Counted from the first letter of the stretch, positions 43,392-52,840 are shown. The stretch is 64,000 nt of DNA from Pseudomonas sp. DG56-2 (GCF_004803755.1 NZ_CP032311.1:5172001-5236000), one strand, 5' to 3'. Notes: generated by a model from the sequence alone, not told the origin. A program made the numbers and translations.

Positions 43392-45458
43392 ATGTCCAGC
43401 TGCACTGCTGTCTTTCGTCTGTCCCTGCGCGGGACCCTCGCCGTGATCTGCGGCACCCTGCTCAGCCCCCTCGCCCTGGCGGCCAACCCGCCAGGCGAGG
43501 AACACAATCACGAGAATGCCGAGCTGAGTCCGACGGTGATCACCGCTGTTGCTCCAAGCTCGCCGTTGACCATCGTCACCAACCCCAAAGACCCACGCCA
43601 ACCGGTACCGGCAAGCGATGGTGCGGACTACCTGAAAACCATCCCAGGTTTTTCCGCGATCCGCGCTGGCGGCACCAATGGCGACCCGGTACTGCGCGGC
43701 ATGTTTGGCTCGCGCTTGAATATCCTCACCAATGGCGGAGTGATGCTCGGCGCCTGCCCGAATCGAATGGATGCACCCACCTCATACATCTCGCCGGAAA
43801 CTTATGACCGCCTGACCGTGATCAAAGGCCCACAAAGCGTGATCTGGGGCCCCGGCGCATCGGCGGGGACCATTCTCTTTGACCGAGATCCGGAAAAATT
43901 CGGCGAGCTTGGCAGTCGCGTCAACGCAAGCCTGCTGGCCGGCTCCAACGGCCGTTTCGACAAGGTCCTCGACACCGCAGCGGGTAACCAGCTGGGGTAC
44001 GTGCGTTTTGTCGGCAACCAATCGCACTCCGACGATTACGAGGATGGCAATGGCGACACCGTGCCGTCACGTTGGGATAAATGGAACGGTGATGTGGCGT
44101 TGGGCTGGACGCCCGATGCCGACACCCTGGTCGAACTCACCGCCGGCAAGGGCGACGGCGAAGCGCGTTATGCCGGGCGCGGCATGGACGGTTCGCAATT
44201 CAAACGCGAAAGCCTCGGCCTACGCTTTGAAAAGTCCAACATTGGCGAGGTCTGGGACAAGCTCGAAGCCCAGGTCTACTACAACTATGCCGACCACGTG
44301 ATGGACAACTACAGCCTGCGCACCCCTTCAGGCATGGGCATGATGGGCATGCCAATGGTCAGCAACGTCGACCGGCGCACCCTCGGCGGGCGCATCAAGG
44401 GCACCTGGCGCTGGAGCGAACTACAACTGATCGCCGGCATCGATGCTCAGACCAACGAGCACCGCCAGCGCGGCGGCATGGGCATCGATGTACACAAGGA
44501 CATGGCCTGGACCAAAGATGCCGATTTCCACAACTACGGTGCCTTCGGCGAACTGACCTGGTACGCCGCCGACCAGGACCGGGTGATTAGCGGTGCTCGC
44601 CTGGACCGCGCGTCGGCCAAGGACTATCGGGCAACCAGCGCCACCAACGGCGATACCCGTGCAGATACCCTGCCCAGCGGTTTTGTTCGCTACGAGCATG
44701 ACCTGACGGAAATTCCGGCCACCACCTACGTGGGCCTCGGGCACGCCCAACGCTTCCCGGACTACTGGGAGCTGTTTTCACCCAAGTCGGGCCCCGCAGG
44801 TTCGGTCAATGCCTTCGACAGTATCAAGCCGGAGAAGACCACCCAGCTGGACTTCGGTATCCAGTACCAGACTGACGACCTGCAGGCCTGGGCATCGGGC
44901 TACGTCGGGCAGATCCGCGACTACATTCTGTTCGACTACCGTACCAACATGATGGGCATGAGCAGCTCCCGTGCGCAGAACATCGACGCGCGGATCATGG
45001 GTGGCGAACTCGGTGCAGCGTATAGGTTGACCTCCAACTGGAAAGCTGACGCAACCCTGGCCTACGCTTGGGGCAAGAACAGCAGTGATGGCACGGCGCT
45101 CCCACAAATGCCGCCATTGGAGAGCCGCCTGGGCCTGACTTATACCCGTGACGACTGGAGCGCTGGCGCGCTCTGGCGCGTGGTGGCTGCGCAAAACCGT
45201 ATCGAAGAGAACTACGGCAACGTGGTCGGCAAGGACTATGAAAAAAGTGCGGGCTTCGGCGTGTTTTCGCTCAATGGCAGCTACAAGGTCAGCAAGCACC
45301 TCAAGCTCAGCGCCGGGGTCGACAACCTGTTCGACAAGGCTTACGCAGAACACCTGAACCTGGCGGGCAATGCCGGCTTCGGCTATCCCGCAAGTGATCC
45401 ACAGGCAATCAATGAGCCGGGGCGTACGCTCTGGACCAAGGTCGACCTGAGTTTCTGA
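43392..45458 (+). CDS. oprC: TonB-dependent copper receptor, OprC-like
   Basis: 688 residues. A signal peptide is followed by a His-rich start (GEEHNHENAE), a plug domain with YLKTIPGFSAIRAGGTNGDPVLRGMFGSRLN, and a 22-strand type barrel ending in a terminal aromatic (KVDLSF). Methionine-rich loops (GMGMMGMPM and NMMGMSSSR) suggest Cu(I) contacts. The plug motif GACPNRMD is the CxxxM-type copper site described for OprC of P. aeruginosa. Transport needs TonB-ExbB-ExbD. It is followed by a hairpin and a PepSY protein gene. Confidence 0.92.
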   Translation: MSSCTAVFRLSLRGTLAVICGTLLSPLALAANPPGEEHNHENAELSPTVITAVAPSSPLTIVTNPKDPRQPVPASDGADYLKTIPGFSAIRAGGTNGDPVLRGMFGSRLNILTNGGVMLGACPNRMDAPTSYISPETYDRLTVIKGPQSVIWGPGASAGTILFDRDPEKFGELGSRVNASLLAGSNGRFDKVLDTAAGNQLGYVRFVGNQSHSDDYEDGNGDTVPSRWDKWNGDVALGWTPDADTLVELTAGKGDGEARYAGRGMDGSQFKRESLGLRFEKSNIGEVWDKLEAQVYYNYADHVMDNYSLRTPSGMGMMGMPMVSNVDRRTLGGRIKGTWRWSELQLIAGIDAQTNEHRQRGGMGIDVHKDMAWTKDADFHNYGAFGELTWYAADQDRVISGARLDRASAKDYRATSATNGDTRADTLPSGFVRYEHDLTEIPATTYVGLGHAQRFPDYWELFSPKSGPAGSVNAFDSIKPEKTTQLDFGIQYQTDDLQAWASGYVGQIRDYILFDYRTNMMGMSSSRAQNIDARIMGGELGAAYRLTSNWKADATLAYAWGKNSSDGTALPQMPPLESRLGLTYTRDDWSAGALWRVVAAQNRIEENYGNVVGKDYEKSAGFGVFSLNGSYKVSKHLKLSAGVDNLFDKAYAEHLNLAGNAGFGYPASDPQAINEPGRTLWTKVDLSF

Positions 45459-45468
45459 TCCTGTTCTA

Positions 45469-45493
45469 GGCGCGATCGTCGATCGCGCCTTCC
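45469..45493 (+). terminator. Hairpin after the copper receptor gene
   Basis: Perfect 9-bp arms (GGCGCGATC and GATCGCGCC) with a 3-base loop lie right after the receptor stop; only two T residues follow. This could be a weak terminator or an mRNA-stabilising stem between receptor and PepSY genes. Confidence 0.6.
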
Positions 45494-45515
45494 CCTGCCA
45501 ACATGGGAGCACACC

Positions 45516-46883
45516 ATGAGCAAACCCCCGATAAGCTTTTACAACCTGGCCTGGCGTTGGCACTTTTATGCAGGACTTTTCGTCGCCCCGATCATGATCC
45601 TGCTGGCGATCACCGGAATCATCTACCTGTTCAAGCCACAACTTGACCCGCTGCTCTATCGCAACCTGATGGTGGTCGAGACCGGGCACCACAGACAAAG
45701 CGCCGACAGCTTGCTGCAGCACGTGCAACAGGCTTACCCCAAAGGCCAGGTAAGCCAGTATCTGCCGGCCATTGCTGCCGACCGTAGCGCGCAGTTCGTG
45801 GTCAAGGACGGCGGGCGCGAACTGAATGTCTTCATCAATCCCTACGACGGCCAATTGCTCGGCGAGCAAGATGCCAAGAACAACCTGCAGGCGGTTGCGC
45901 GGTCCCTGCATGGCGAGTTGATGGTCGGCACCATCGGCGATCGCGTGGTGGAGCTGGCCGCAGGCTGGGGCATCGTGCTGGTGGTCTCCGGCTTGTACCT
46001 CTGGTGGCCGCGCGGCAAGCGCACCGGCGGCGTGCTTTGGCCACGCCTGAATGCCCGCGGGCGCCTGCTATGGCGCGACCTGCATGCCGTCACCGGCTTC
46101 TGGGGCTCGGCCCTGTTGCTGTTGATGCTGCTCAGCGGCATGACCTGGACCGGCTTTTGGGGCGCCAAGTATGCCGATGTGTGGAACACCTTCCCCGCGG
46201 CAATGTGGAACGATGTACCGAAATCCGACCAGCAGGCCCGTGAGCTCAACAGCGCCACGCGCCAGACAGTGCCGTGGGCTGTTGAAAACACGCCCATGCC
46301 GCAGTCCGGCGCGCATGCCGAGCATGCCGGTCACGCCATGGCGATGAGTGCGCCTGCTGCACCGCAAGTCAGCCTGGAGCAAATCCAGAACCTGGCCAGC
46401 ACACGCGCTGTCGAACCAGGCTACAGCATCACCTTGCCCACCAGCGCCGACGGCGTGTACACCATTGCCGTATTTGCCGACGATCCCCGCAACGATGCCA
46501 CCCTGCATGTCGACCAGTACACCGGCAAGGTGTTGGTAGATGTGCGCTGGCAGGACTACAACAACGTTGCCCGCGCCACGGAACTCGGAGTGATGTTGCA
46601 TGAGGGGAAAATGTTCGGCCCGCTCAATCAGATCATCATACTGCTGGTGTGCCTGATGATCCTGCTCGGCTCCGTCAGCGGCCTGGTGATGTGGTGGAAA
46701 CGGCGCCCCGAGGCTGGCCTTGGGGTGCCACCCTTGCGTCATGACCTGCCACGCTGGAAGACCGCCACCGTGATCATGCTGATACTGGGTGCGGTGTTCC
46801 CATTGGTTGGAGGATCGATGCTGCTGGTGTGGTTGCTCGATCGGATGTGGCTGGTGCGAAGCGTGCAAGCAACTGCCCACTGA
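45516..46883 (+). CDS. PepSY-associated membrane protein with His/Met-rich insert
   Basis: 455 residues with four main membrane helices (about 18-38, 147-164, 193-212 and a C-terminal pair) and two PepSY-like periplasmic domains. Between about 260 and 280 lies GAHAEHAGHAMAMSAP, with three His and two Met residues that look like a copper-binding insert. PepSY_TM proteins beside metal receptors are thought to be reductases releasing the metal in the periplasm. The gene follows the OprC-like receptor, so a copper reductase is the best guess, not shown directly. Confidence 0.88.
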   Translation: MSKPPISFYNLAWRWHFYAGLFVAPIMILLAITGIIYLFKPQLDPLLYRNLMVVETGHHRQSADSLLQHVQQAYPKGQVSQYLPAIAADRSAQFVVKDGGRELNVFINPYDGQLLGEQDAKNNLQAVARSLHGELMVGTIGDRVVELAAGWGIVLVVSGLYLWWPRGKRTGGVLWPRLNARGRLLWRDLHAVTGFWGSALLLLMLLSGMTWTGFWGAKYADVWNTFPAAMWNDVPKSDQQARELNSATRQTVPWAVENTPMPQSGAHAEHAGHAMAMSAPAAPQVSLEQIQNLASTRAVEPGYSITLPTSADGVYTIAVFADDPRNDATLHVDQYTGKVLVDVRWQDYNNVARATELGVMLHEGKMFGPLNQIIILLVCLMILLGSVSGLVMWWKRRPEAGLGVPPLRHDLPRWKTATVIMLILGAVFPLVGGSMLLVWLLDRMWLVRSVQATAH

Positions 46884-47009
46884 AACCGTTAATGCGCAGC
46901 GTCTGTGGGGCAGTGTCTTGAGTGGGCGCCAGCCTGTGGTCCGGATGGCATAACACCGGACCCGAGCTGTTAGCTGCTAACATGTGCGCCCGTTTACGAC
47001 AGGATTGTC

Positions 47010-47798
47010 ATGAGTACCCTGAGCATCAGCGACCTGCACTGGTCGCCGTTGGGCCACGGCCATTGCCATCATCAGTTCCAGCTTCGCGAGGTCAACCTGC
47101 GGGTCAACGCCGGTGAGTTCGTCGGTCTGATCGGCCCCAACGGCAGTGGCAAGACCAGCCTGTTGCGCTGTGCCTACCGCTTCAATAAACCCGAGCGCGG
47201 CCAGGTAAGGCTCGATGAGCACGATCTGTGGCGACAGTCGCCGCGATGGTGTGCCCAGCGCATCGCCGTGGTACTGCAGGAATTTCCCGATGCCTTCGGC
47301 CTGAACGTCGAAGAAGTGGTTGCCATGGGACGTACGCCGCACAAAGGCCTGTTCGATGGCGACAACGACGAAGATCGCCAGTTGGTGAAAACGGCGTTGC
47401 ACGCCGTCGGCCTGGAAGGTTTTGACGACCACAGTTTTGCCAGCCTGTCGGGCGGCGAAAAGCAGCGCGTGATTCTGGCCCGGGCGTTGGTTCAGCAGCC
47501 ACAGCTATTGATTCTCGATGAGCCAACCAACCATCTGGACCCTCGTTATCAGTTGGAGCTTTTGCAGCAAGTGCGCCGCCTGCGCATCGGTACCCTGGCG
47601 AGTATTCACGACCTGAACCTGGCCGCGGCTTTCTGTGACCGTCTGTATGTGCTCGACCACGGCCGAATCGTTGCCAGCGGCACGCCAAGCGAAGTGCTCA
47701 CAACCGAACTACTGCACGAGGTCTTTGGTGTACAGGCCCTGATCGACCGCCACCCTCTCGCCGACCACCCACGCCTTACCTGGATAACCCAGCGATGA
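47010..47798 (+). CDS. ABC importer ATPase (BtuD/FecE family)
   Basis: 262 residues. Walker A is GPNGSGKTSLLR, the signature is LSGGEKQRV, Walker B is LLILDEPTNHLD and the switch histidine is in SIHDLN. The family energises import of vitamin B12, haem or ferric siderophores. Order ATPase, binding protein, permease with 4-base overlaps matches PA2912-PA2914 of P. aeruginosa, near its cob genes by my recollection. Substrate therefore could be a corrinoid or a metal chelate. AGGA precedes ATG. Confidence 0.93.
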   Translation: MSTLSISDLHWSPLGHGHCHHQFQLREVNLRVNAGEFVGLIGPNGSGKTSLLRCAYRFNKPERGQVRLDEHDLWRQSPRWCAQRIAVVLQEFPDAFGLNVEEVVAMGRTPHKGLFDGDNDEDRQLVKTALHAVGLEGFDDHSFASLSGGEKQRVILARALVQQPQLLILDEPTNHLDPRYQLELLQQVRRLRIGTLASIHDLNLAAAFCDRLYVLDHGRIVASGTPSEVLTTELLHEVFGVQALIDRHPLADHPRLTWITQR

Positions 47799-48742
47799 TT
47801 CGAATCACCCTGCTCCTGCTGTTGGGCCTGCTGGCCAGTACCCGCGTTTTCGCCCAGGCCACCCAGTACCCGTTGACCGTGCAGAGCTGCAATCGCCAGG
47901 TCACCTTCAACAAGGCCCCTGAGCATGCCTTGAGCCATGACATCAATATGACGCAGATGATGCTCGCCCTCGGCCTGCGCCAACGCATGGTCGGTTACAG
48001 CGGTGTCAGTGGCTGGAAAGCCGTCACCCCTGAACTGCGCAAAGAGCTCGATGGATTGCCGGAGCTGGCCAGCAAGTATCCTTCGGTGGAGACCCTGCTC
48101 AACGCCAATGTCGATTTTCTCTTCGCCGGCTGGGACTACGGTATGCGTGTCGGTGGCGACCTCACCCCACAGACCCTGGCGCCCCTGGACATTGCGGTGT
48201 ACGAACTGACGGAGTCCTGTGCCTTTGTCATGAAGCGCCCGCCAGCCAGCCTCGACGACACCTACACCGACTTGCGCAACCTGGGCAGAATCTTCGATGT
48301 GCAGGCGCGAGCCGAGCAGTTGATCGAGCAGATGCAGCAACGCATCGCCGTGGTGCAACAGCGCTTGCCCGCACAGCGCCCGCGCGTGTTTCTGTATGAC
48401 AGTGGCGAAGACCGGGCCATGACCTCCGGGCGCCTGGGTATGCCCCAGGCACTGATCGAGGCTGCCGGTGGTCACAACGTGCTCGACGATATCGAAGCCA
48501 GCTGGACGCGGGTGAACTGGGAGAGCGTGGTCGAGCGCAACCCCGAAGTGATCGTCATCGTCGACTACGGCGAAATCAGTGCTGCACAGAAGCAGACCTT
48601 CCTCGAGCAGCACCCGGCATTACAGTCGGTGCAGGCGATCCGCGACAAGCGCTTCGTGGTCATTCCCTATGTGGCGGCCACGCCCAGCCTGGAAAACGTC
48701 GAGGCCATCGAAGCCATTGCCGCAGGCCTGCACGGCGCATGA
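47795..48742 (+). CDS. ABC importer periplasmic binding protein (BtuF-like)
   Basis: 315 residues. A signal peptide (LLLLGLLASTRVFAQ) is followed by the two-lobed class III binding-protein fold with a long linking helix. Recognisable parts: SHDINMTQMMLALGLRQRMVGYS, LLNANVDFLFAGWDYG, then VERNPEVIVIVDYGE. No ligand-defining residues can be named by eye. It overlaps the ATPase gene by four bases and the permease by four. Confidence 0.9.
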   Translation: MIRITLLLLLGLLASTRVFAQATQYPLTVQSCNRQVTFNKAPEHALSHDINMTQMMLALGLRQRMVGYSGVSGWKAVTPELRKELDGLPELASKYPSVETLLNANVDFLFAGWDYGMRVGGDLTPQTLAPLDIAVYELTESCAFVMKRPPASLDDTYTDLRNLGRIFDVQARAEQLIEQMQQRIAVVQQRLPAQRPRVFLYDSGEDRAMTSGRLGMPQALIEAAGGHNVLDDIEASWTRVNWESVVERNPEVIVIVDYGEISAAQKQTFLEQHPALQSVQAIRDKRFVVIPYVAATPSLENVEAIEAIAAGLHGA

Positions 48743-49749
48743 ATCGCTATCGGTTGCTGTTGCTCGCCCTGGTTGGCCTGCTGCTGGTGTCCTGCGTGGT
48801 ATCCCTGGGCTTTGGCGCAGCGCCGGTGCCCGTCGAGGTGGTGTGGCGCGTACTGGCATTCAAGGTCTTTGGTATCGCCCCCGAAGTACCTGCCTGGAGC
48901 ACAGGTCAGGAGCATATTGTCTGGCTCATTCGCGTACCACGCATGCTCCTCGCCGCGCTGGTCGGCGGTGGGTTGGCCATGATCGGCGCCGTATTACAAG
49001 CGGTGACTCGCAACCCATTGGCCGATCCGCATCTGCTCGGCGTCACGTCCGGCGCCACCCTCGGTGCGGTACTGGTGGTACTGCACATCGGTGAAGTGCT
49101 GGGTATGCTGACGCTGCCACTTGCAGCGTTCATCGGCGCCCTCTGCAGCATGCTGCTGGTGCTGGCGATAGCCAGCCGCGGCGGCCGGCTCGACAGCGAC
49201 CGCCTGCTGCTGTGCGGCGTGGCGGTCGCGTTCGTGATGATGGCTATCGCCAACCTGCTGCTGTTTCTCGGCGACCACCGCGCCAGCTCCGCGGTCATGT
49301 TCTGGATGCTCGGCGGCCTGGGCCTGGCTCGCTGGGAGCTGCTGCCGATACCGGCGATCAGCGTATTGCTCGGCCTCACCCTGTTGCTGGGCATGGCCCG
49401 GGCGCTCAATGCACTGATGGCCGGCGAACAGACAGCGGTGACCCTCGGTTTGAATGCCCGATCGGTCCGTCTGGCAGCGTTTCTGATCTGCTCGCTGTTG
49501 ACCGGTGTACTGGTGGCGATCAGCGGTTCCATCGGCTTTGTCGGCCTGATGATCCCGCATATTGCCCGGCGCCTGGTCGGTGCCGAACACACGCGCCTGC
49601 TACCGGTGTGTCTGTTGCTCGGCAGCCTGTTCCTGATCTGGGTCGATGTCGCCGCGCGCACGCTGATCTCGCCCGAGGACCTTCCCATCGGCATTGCCAC
49701 CGCAGCTACCGGCGGTCTGTTTTTCATCGCCATGATGCGCAAGCGTTGA
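48739..49749 (+). CDS. ABC importer permease (FecCD/BtuC family)
   Basis: 336 residues with about ten hydrophobic helices. Conserved parts: VWLIRVPRMLLAALVGGGLA, LQAVTRNPLADPHLLGVTSG, and GSIGFVGLMIPHIARRLVG near the ATPase contact. It forms the membrane channel for the adjacent binding protein and ATPase. Last gene of the operon; cycA starts 110 bp later with its own presumed promoter. Confidence 0.94.
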   Translation: MNRYRLLLLALVGLLLVSCVVSLGFGAAPVPVEVVWRVLAFKVFGIAPEVPAWSTGQEHIVWLIRVPRMLLAALVGGGLAMIGAVLQAVTRNPLADPHLLGVTSGATLGAVLVVLHIGEVLGMLTLPLAAFIGALCSMLLVLAIASRGGRLDSDRLLLCGVAVAFVMMAIANLLLFLGDHRASSAVMFWMLGGLGLARWELLPIPAISVLLGLTLLLGMARALNALMAGEQTAVTLGLNARSVRLAAFLICSLLTGVLVAISGSIGFVGLMIPHIARRLVGAEHTRLLPVCLLLGSLFLIWVDVAARTLISPEDLPIGIATAATGGLFFIAMMRKR

Positions 49750-49858
49750 CCGGCGTCAACCGCGCTTTGGTCTTGAGGCATATTGTCGCGGTCGCGCCAG
49801 GAAGGCGCGTGTTAGCCTAACGCGCACAAGAAATTGCACTGAACGGAATGCCTAGCCT

Positions 49859-51274
49859 ATGACCGCGAATCTGTCCCCGCAACACCCCTCGCCTGATGCA
49901 CACGAACACCTCGAACGCAGTCTCTCCAACCGTCATATCCAACTAATCGCCATCGGCGGCGCTATCGGCACCGGCCTGTTCATGGGCTCAGGCAAAACCA
50001 TCAGTCTGGCTGGCCCGTCCATCATCTTCGTGTACATGATCATCGGCTTCATGCTGTTCTTCGTCATGCGCGCCATGGGCGAACTGCTGCTATCGAATCT
50101 GGAATACAAGTCGTTCATCGACTTCTCCGCCGACCTGCTCGGTCCCTGGGCGGGCTACTTCACCGGCTGGACCTACTGGTTCTGCTGGATCATTACCGGT
50201 ATTGCCGACGTCATTGCCATCTCCGCCTACTCGCAGTTCTGGTTTCCCGATATTCCCCAGTGGGCGCCAGCGTTGGCCTGTGTCGGCCTGCTGCTGTCGC
50301 TGAACCTGATCACGGTGAAGATGTTCGGTGAAATCGAGTTCTGGTTCGCCATGATCAAGATCGTCGCCATCCTGGCCCTGGTCGGCACCGGTCTGTACAT
50401 GGTGCTGGTGGGCTTCGAGTCGCCCGCCGGTCGCACCGCCGATCTGGCCAACCTGTGGAACGATGGTGGCATGTTTCCCCATGGCCTGATGGGTTTCTTC
50501 GCCGGCTTCCAGATTGCCGTGTTCGCCTTCGTCGGTATCGAACTGGTAGGCACCACTGCCGCCGAAGCGAAGAACCCGGAGCGCACGCTACCGCGCGCGA
50601 TCAACTCGATTCCCGTGCGAATCATTATTTTCTACGTGCTCGCGCTGATCACCATCATGGTCGTTACCCCGTGGCGCGATGTGGTGCCGGGCAAGAGCCC
50701 GTTCGTAGAGTTGTTCGTTCTCGCGGGTCTGCCGGCGGCGGCGAGCGTCATCAACTTTGTGGTTCTGACCTCAGCGGCTTCATCGGCCAACAGCGGTGTG
50801 TTCTCAACCAGCCGTATGCTCTTTGGCCTGGCTCAACAAGGCGACGCACCACGTAGCTTCGAACACCTCTCCAGCCGCAAGGTGCCGGCCAACGGCCTGT
50901 ACTTCTCCTGCACCTGCCTGCTCCTGGGTGCGGCGCTGATGTACGTGATTCCCGACTTGATCGAAGCCTTCACCCTGGTGACCACGGTGTCCGCGATTCT
51001 GTTCATGTTCGTCTGGACCCTGATCCTGTTGTCGTACCTGAGCTACCGCAAGAATCGCATGGCGCTGCACCTGGCCTCGAAGTACAAGATGCCTGGCGGG
51101 CGTTTCATGTCCGTCGTGTGCCTGGTGTTCTTCGCGTTCATCCTGGTGTTGTTGAGCCTTGAAAACGACACCCGTCAGGCGTTGATCGTCACGCCGCTAT
51201 GGTTCCTACTGTTGGCAGTGACCTATCAGTTCGTGCGACGTAGTCGTCAGCAGCTGGAATCCCAGCAGAACTGA
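49859..51274 (+). CDS. cycA: D-serine/D-alanine/glycine transporter CycA
   Basis: 471 residues, about 12 membrane helices of the APC family. Long stretches match E. coli CycA as I remember it, such as RHIQLIAIGGAIGTGLFMGS and EFWFAMIKIVAILALVG, and ASSANSGVFSTSRMLFGLAQ. The protein is a proton symporter for D-Ser, D-Ala and Gly. It lies between the BtuCDF-like operon and urtA. Specificity is inferred from sequence match. Confidence 0.9.
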   Translation: MTANLSPQHPSPDAHEHLERSLSNRHIQLIAIGGAIGTGLFMGSGKTISLAGPSIIFVYMIIGFMLFFVMRAMGELLLSNLEYKSFIDFSADLLGPWAGYFTGWTYWFCWIITGIADVIAISAYSQFWFPDIPQWAPALACVGLLLSLNLITVKMFGEIEFWFAMIKIVAILALVGTGLYMVLVGFESPAGRTADLANLWNDGGMFPHGLMGFFAGFQIAVFAFVGIELVGTTAAEAKNPERTLPRAINSIPVRIIIFYVLALITIMVVTPWRDVVPGKSPFVELFVLAGLPAAASVINFVVLTSAASSANSGVFSTSRMLFGLAQQGDAPRSFEHLSSRKVPANGLYFSCTCLLLGAALMYVIPDLIEAFTLVTTVSAILFMFVWTLILLSYLSYRKNRMALHLASKYKMPGGRFMSVVCLVFFAFILVLLSLENDTRQALIVTPLWFLLLAVTYQFVRRSRQQLESQQN

Positions 51275-51286
51275 TCCTCAAGCCAA

Positions 51287-51307
51287 TTGCGCACCAACGC
51301 GGCGCAA
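51287..51307. promoter_or_regulatory. Possible NtrC-type palindrome upstream of urtA
   Basis: TTGCGCACC and GGCGCAA form a partly symmetric site about 95 bp upstream of the sigma-54 promoter GG. Position and partial symmetry fit an enhancer for an NtrC-class activator, but the match to the NtrC consensus is imperfect. Confidence 0.35.
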
Positions 51308-51398
51308 TCGGCTGCACCGCCTGTCGGATAAAGCCCCAGGCCGGTGCAGATTTTCGCCTTTCCATCTCCTGATGCCCGTGCCAGAGCCCTTGCAGGTT

Positions 51399-51416
51399 CC
51401 GGCACAGCCCTTGCTA
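51399..51416 (+). promoter_or_regulatory. Sigma-54 promoter of urtA
   Basis: GGCAC-N5-TTGCT at 51401-51415 has the invariant GG (-24) and GC (-12) exactly ten bases apart. It sits 65 bp before the urtA ATG. Sigma-54 control fits nitrogen-limitation control of urea uptake by NtrC. Confidence 0.75.
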
Positions 51417-51478
51417 AAGCTCTCTCTCGAAGTCGCCATCTGCCTTACCGCACATTCGAACTCATCGGAGAGAGCACT

Positions 51479-52744
51479 ATGAAGCGTCGCAGTCTGATCA
51501 AGGCATTCACCCTCAGCGCGTCCATCGCAGCGATGGGGTTGAGCTGGAGTATCCAGGCCGCCGAGACCATCAAGGTCGGCATCCTGCATTCGCTGTCCGG
51601 GACCATGGCGATCTCCGAGACTTCACTCAAGGACATGGCCTTGATGACCATCGAGCAGATCAACGCCAAGGGTGGCGTCAACGGCAAGATGCTCGAGGCG
51701 GTGGTGGTCGATCCGGCGTCGAACTGGCCGCTGTTTGCCGAGAAAGGCCGCCAGTTGCTGACTCAGGACAAGGTCGCGGTGGTCTTCGGTTGCTGGACCT
51801 CGGTGTCGCGCAAATCGGTACTGCCGGTGTTCGAGGAGCTCAACGGCCTGCTGTTCTACCCCGTGCAGTACGAGGGTGAAGAAATGTCGCCCAACGTGTT
51901 CTACACCGGTGCTGCGCCTAATCAGCAGGCGATCCCGGCAGTGGAATACCTGATGAGCGAAGACGGCGGCGCGGCCAAGCGCTACTTCCTGCTCGGCACC
52001 GACTATGTCTACCCGCGCACCACCAACAAAATCCTGCGCGCCTTCCTGCACAGCAAAGGCGTAGCAGACAAGGACATCGAAGAGGTCTACACCCCCTTCG
52101 GCCACAGCGATTACCAGACCATTGTTGCCAATATCAAAAAATTCTCTGCAGGCGGCAAGACCGCAGTGATTTCCACGGTCAACGGCGACTCCAACGTGCC
52201 GTTCTACAAAGAGTTGGCCAACCAGGGCCTGAAAGCCACCGACGTGCCAGTGGTGGCCTTCTCGGTAGGTGAGGAAGAGTTGCGCGGCATCGATACCAAA
52301 CCGTTGGTCGGGCATCTGGCCGCGTGGAACTACTTCGAGTCAGTGGAAAACCCGGTCAACAGCCAATTCGTCAGTGACTGGAAGGCCTACGCCAAGGCCA
52401 AGAATCTGCCGGGCGCCGACAAAGCGGTAACCAACGACCCAATGGAAGCCACTTACGTCGGCATCCACATGTGGGCCCAAGCGGTGGAAAAGGCCAAGTC
52501 CACTGACGTCGACAAGGTCCGCGAAGCCCTGGCCGGGCAAAGCTTCAAGGCCCCGTCGGGCTACACCCTGACCATGGACAAGACCAACCACCACCTGCAC
52601 AAACCGGTGATGATCGGCGAAATCCAGGACGACGGTCAGTTCAATGTGGTCTGGGAAACCGAGCAGCCGCTGCGTGCGCAACCCTGGAGCCCGTTCATTC
52701 CCGGCAATGACAAGCGACCGGACTATGCGGTGAAGGGTAACTGA
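51479..52744 (+). CDS. urtA: Urea ABC transporter substrate-binding protein UrtA
   Basis: 421 residues from the ATG of MKRRSLIKAF, with CGGAGAGA upstream; a longer frame exists but has no signal. The signal peptide has a twin-arginine-like KRRSLIKAF start followed by a hydrophobic stretch ending SIQAAE. The mature protein is a branched-chain-amino-acid-type binding protein (KVGILHSLSGTMAISETSLK; FYPVQYEGEEMSPNVFYTGA). It captures urea or short amides. First gene of urtABCDE, under the sigma-54 promoter. Confidence 0.95.
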   Translation: MKRRSLIKAFTLSASIAAMGLSWSIQAAETIKVGILHSLSGTMAISETSLKDMALMTIEQINAKGGVNGKMLEAVVVDPASNWPLFAEKGRQLLTQDKVAVVFGCWTSVSRKSVLPVFEELNGLLFYPVQYEGEEMSPNVFYTGAAPNQQAIPAVEYLMSEDGGAAKRYFLLGTDYVYPRTTNKILRAFLHSKGVADKDIEEVYTPFGHSDYQTIVANIKKFSAGGKTAVISTVNGDSNVPFYKELANQGLKATDVPVVAFSVGEEELRGIDTKPLVGHLAAWNYFESVENPVNSQFVSDWKAYAKAKNLPGADKAVTNDPMEATYVGIHMWAQAVEKAKSTDVDKVREALAGQSFKAPSGYTLTMDKTNHHLHKPVMIGEIQDDGQFNVVWETEQPLRAQPWSPFIPGNDKRPDYAVKGN

Positions 52745-52762
52745 GCCAATCGCTGAGCACAC

Positions 52763-52810
52763 CCGCTGCCACCGCGAACGCCTGTGGCAGCGGGCTTGCC
52801 CCGCGATAGC
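52763..52810 (+). repeat. REP-type hairpin between urtA and urtB
   Basis: CCGCTGCCAC (52763-52772) pairs perfectly with GTGGCAGCGG (52784-52793). It is followed by GCTTGCCCCGCGA, the core of the common P. putida-type REP. As a stem-loop in the 3' end of the binding-protein message it could keep UrtA more abundant than the membrane parts. Confidence 0.7.
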
Positions 52811-52840
52811 GCCCCCCACCCACACCACAAGGACATTGTC

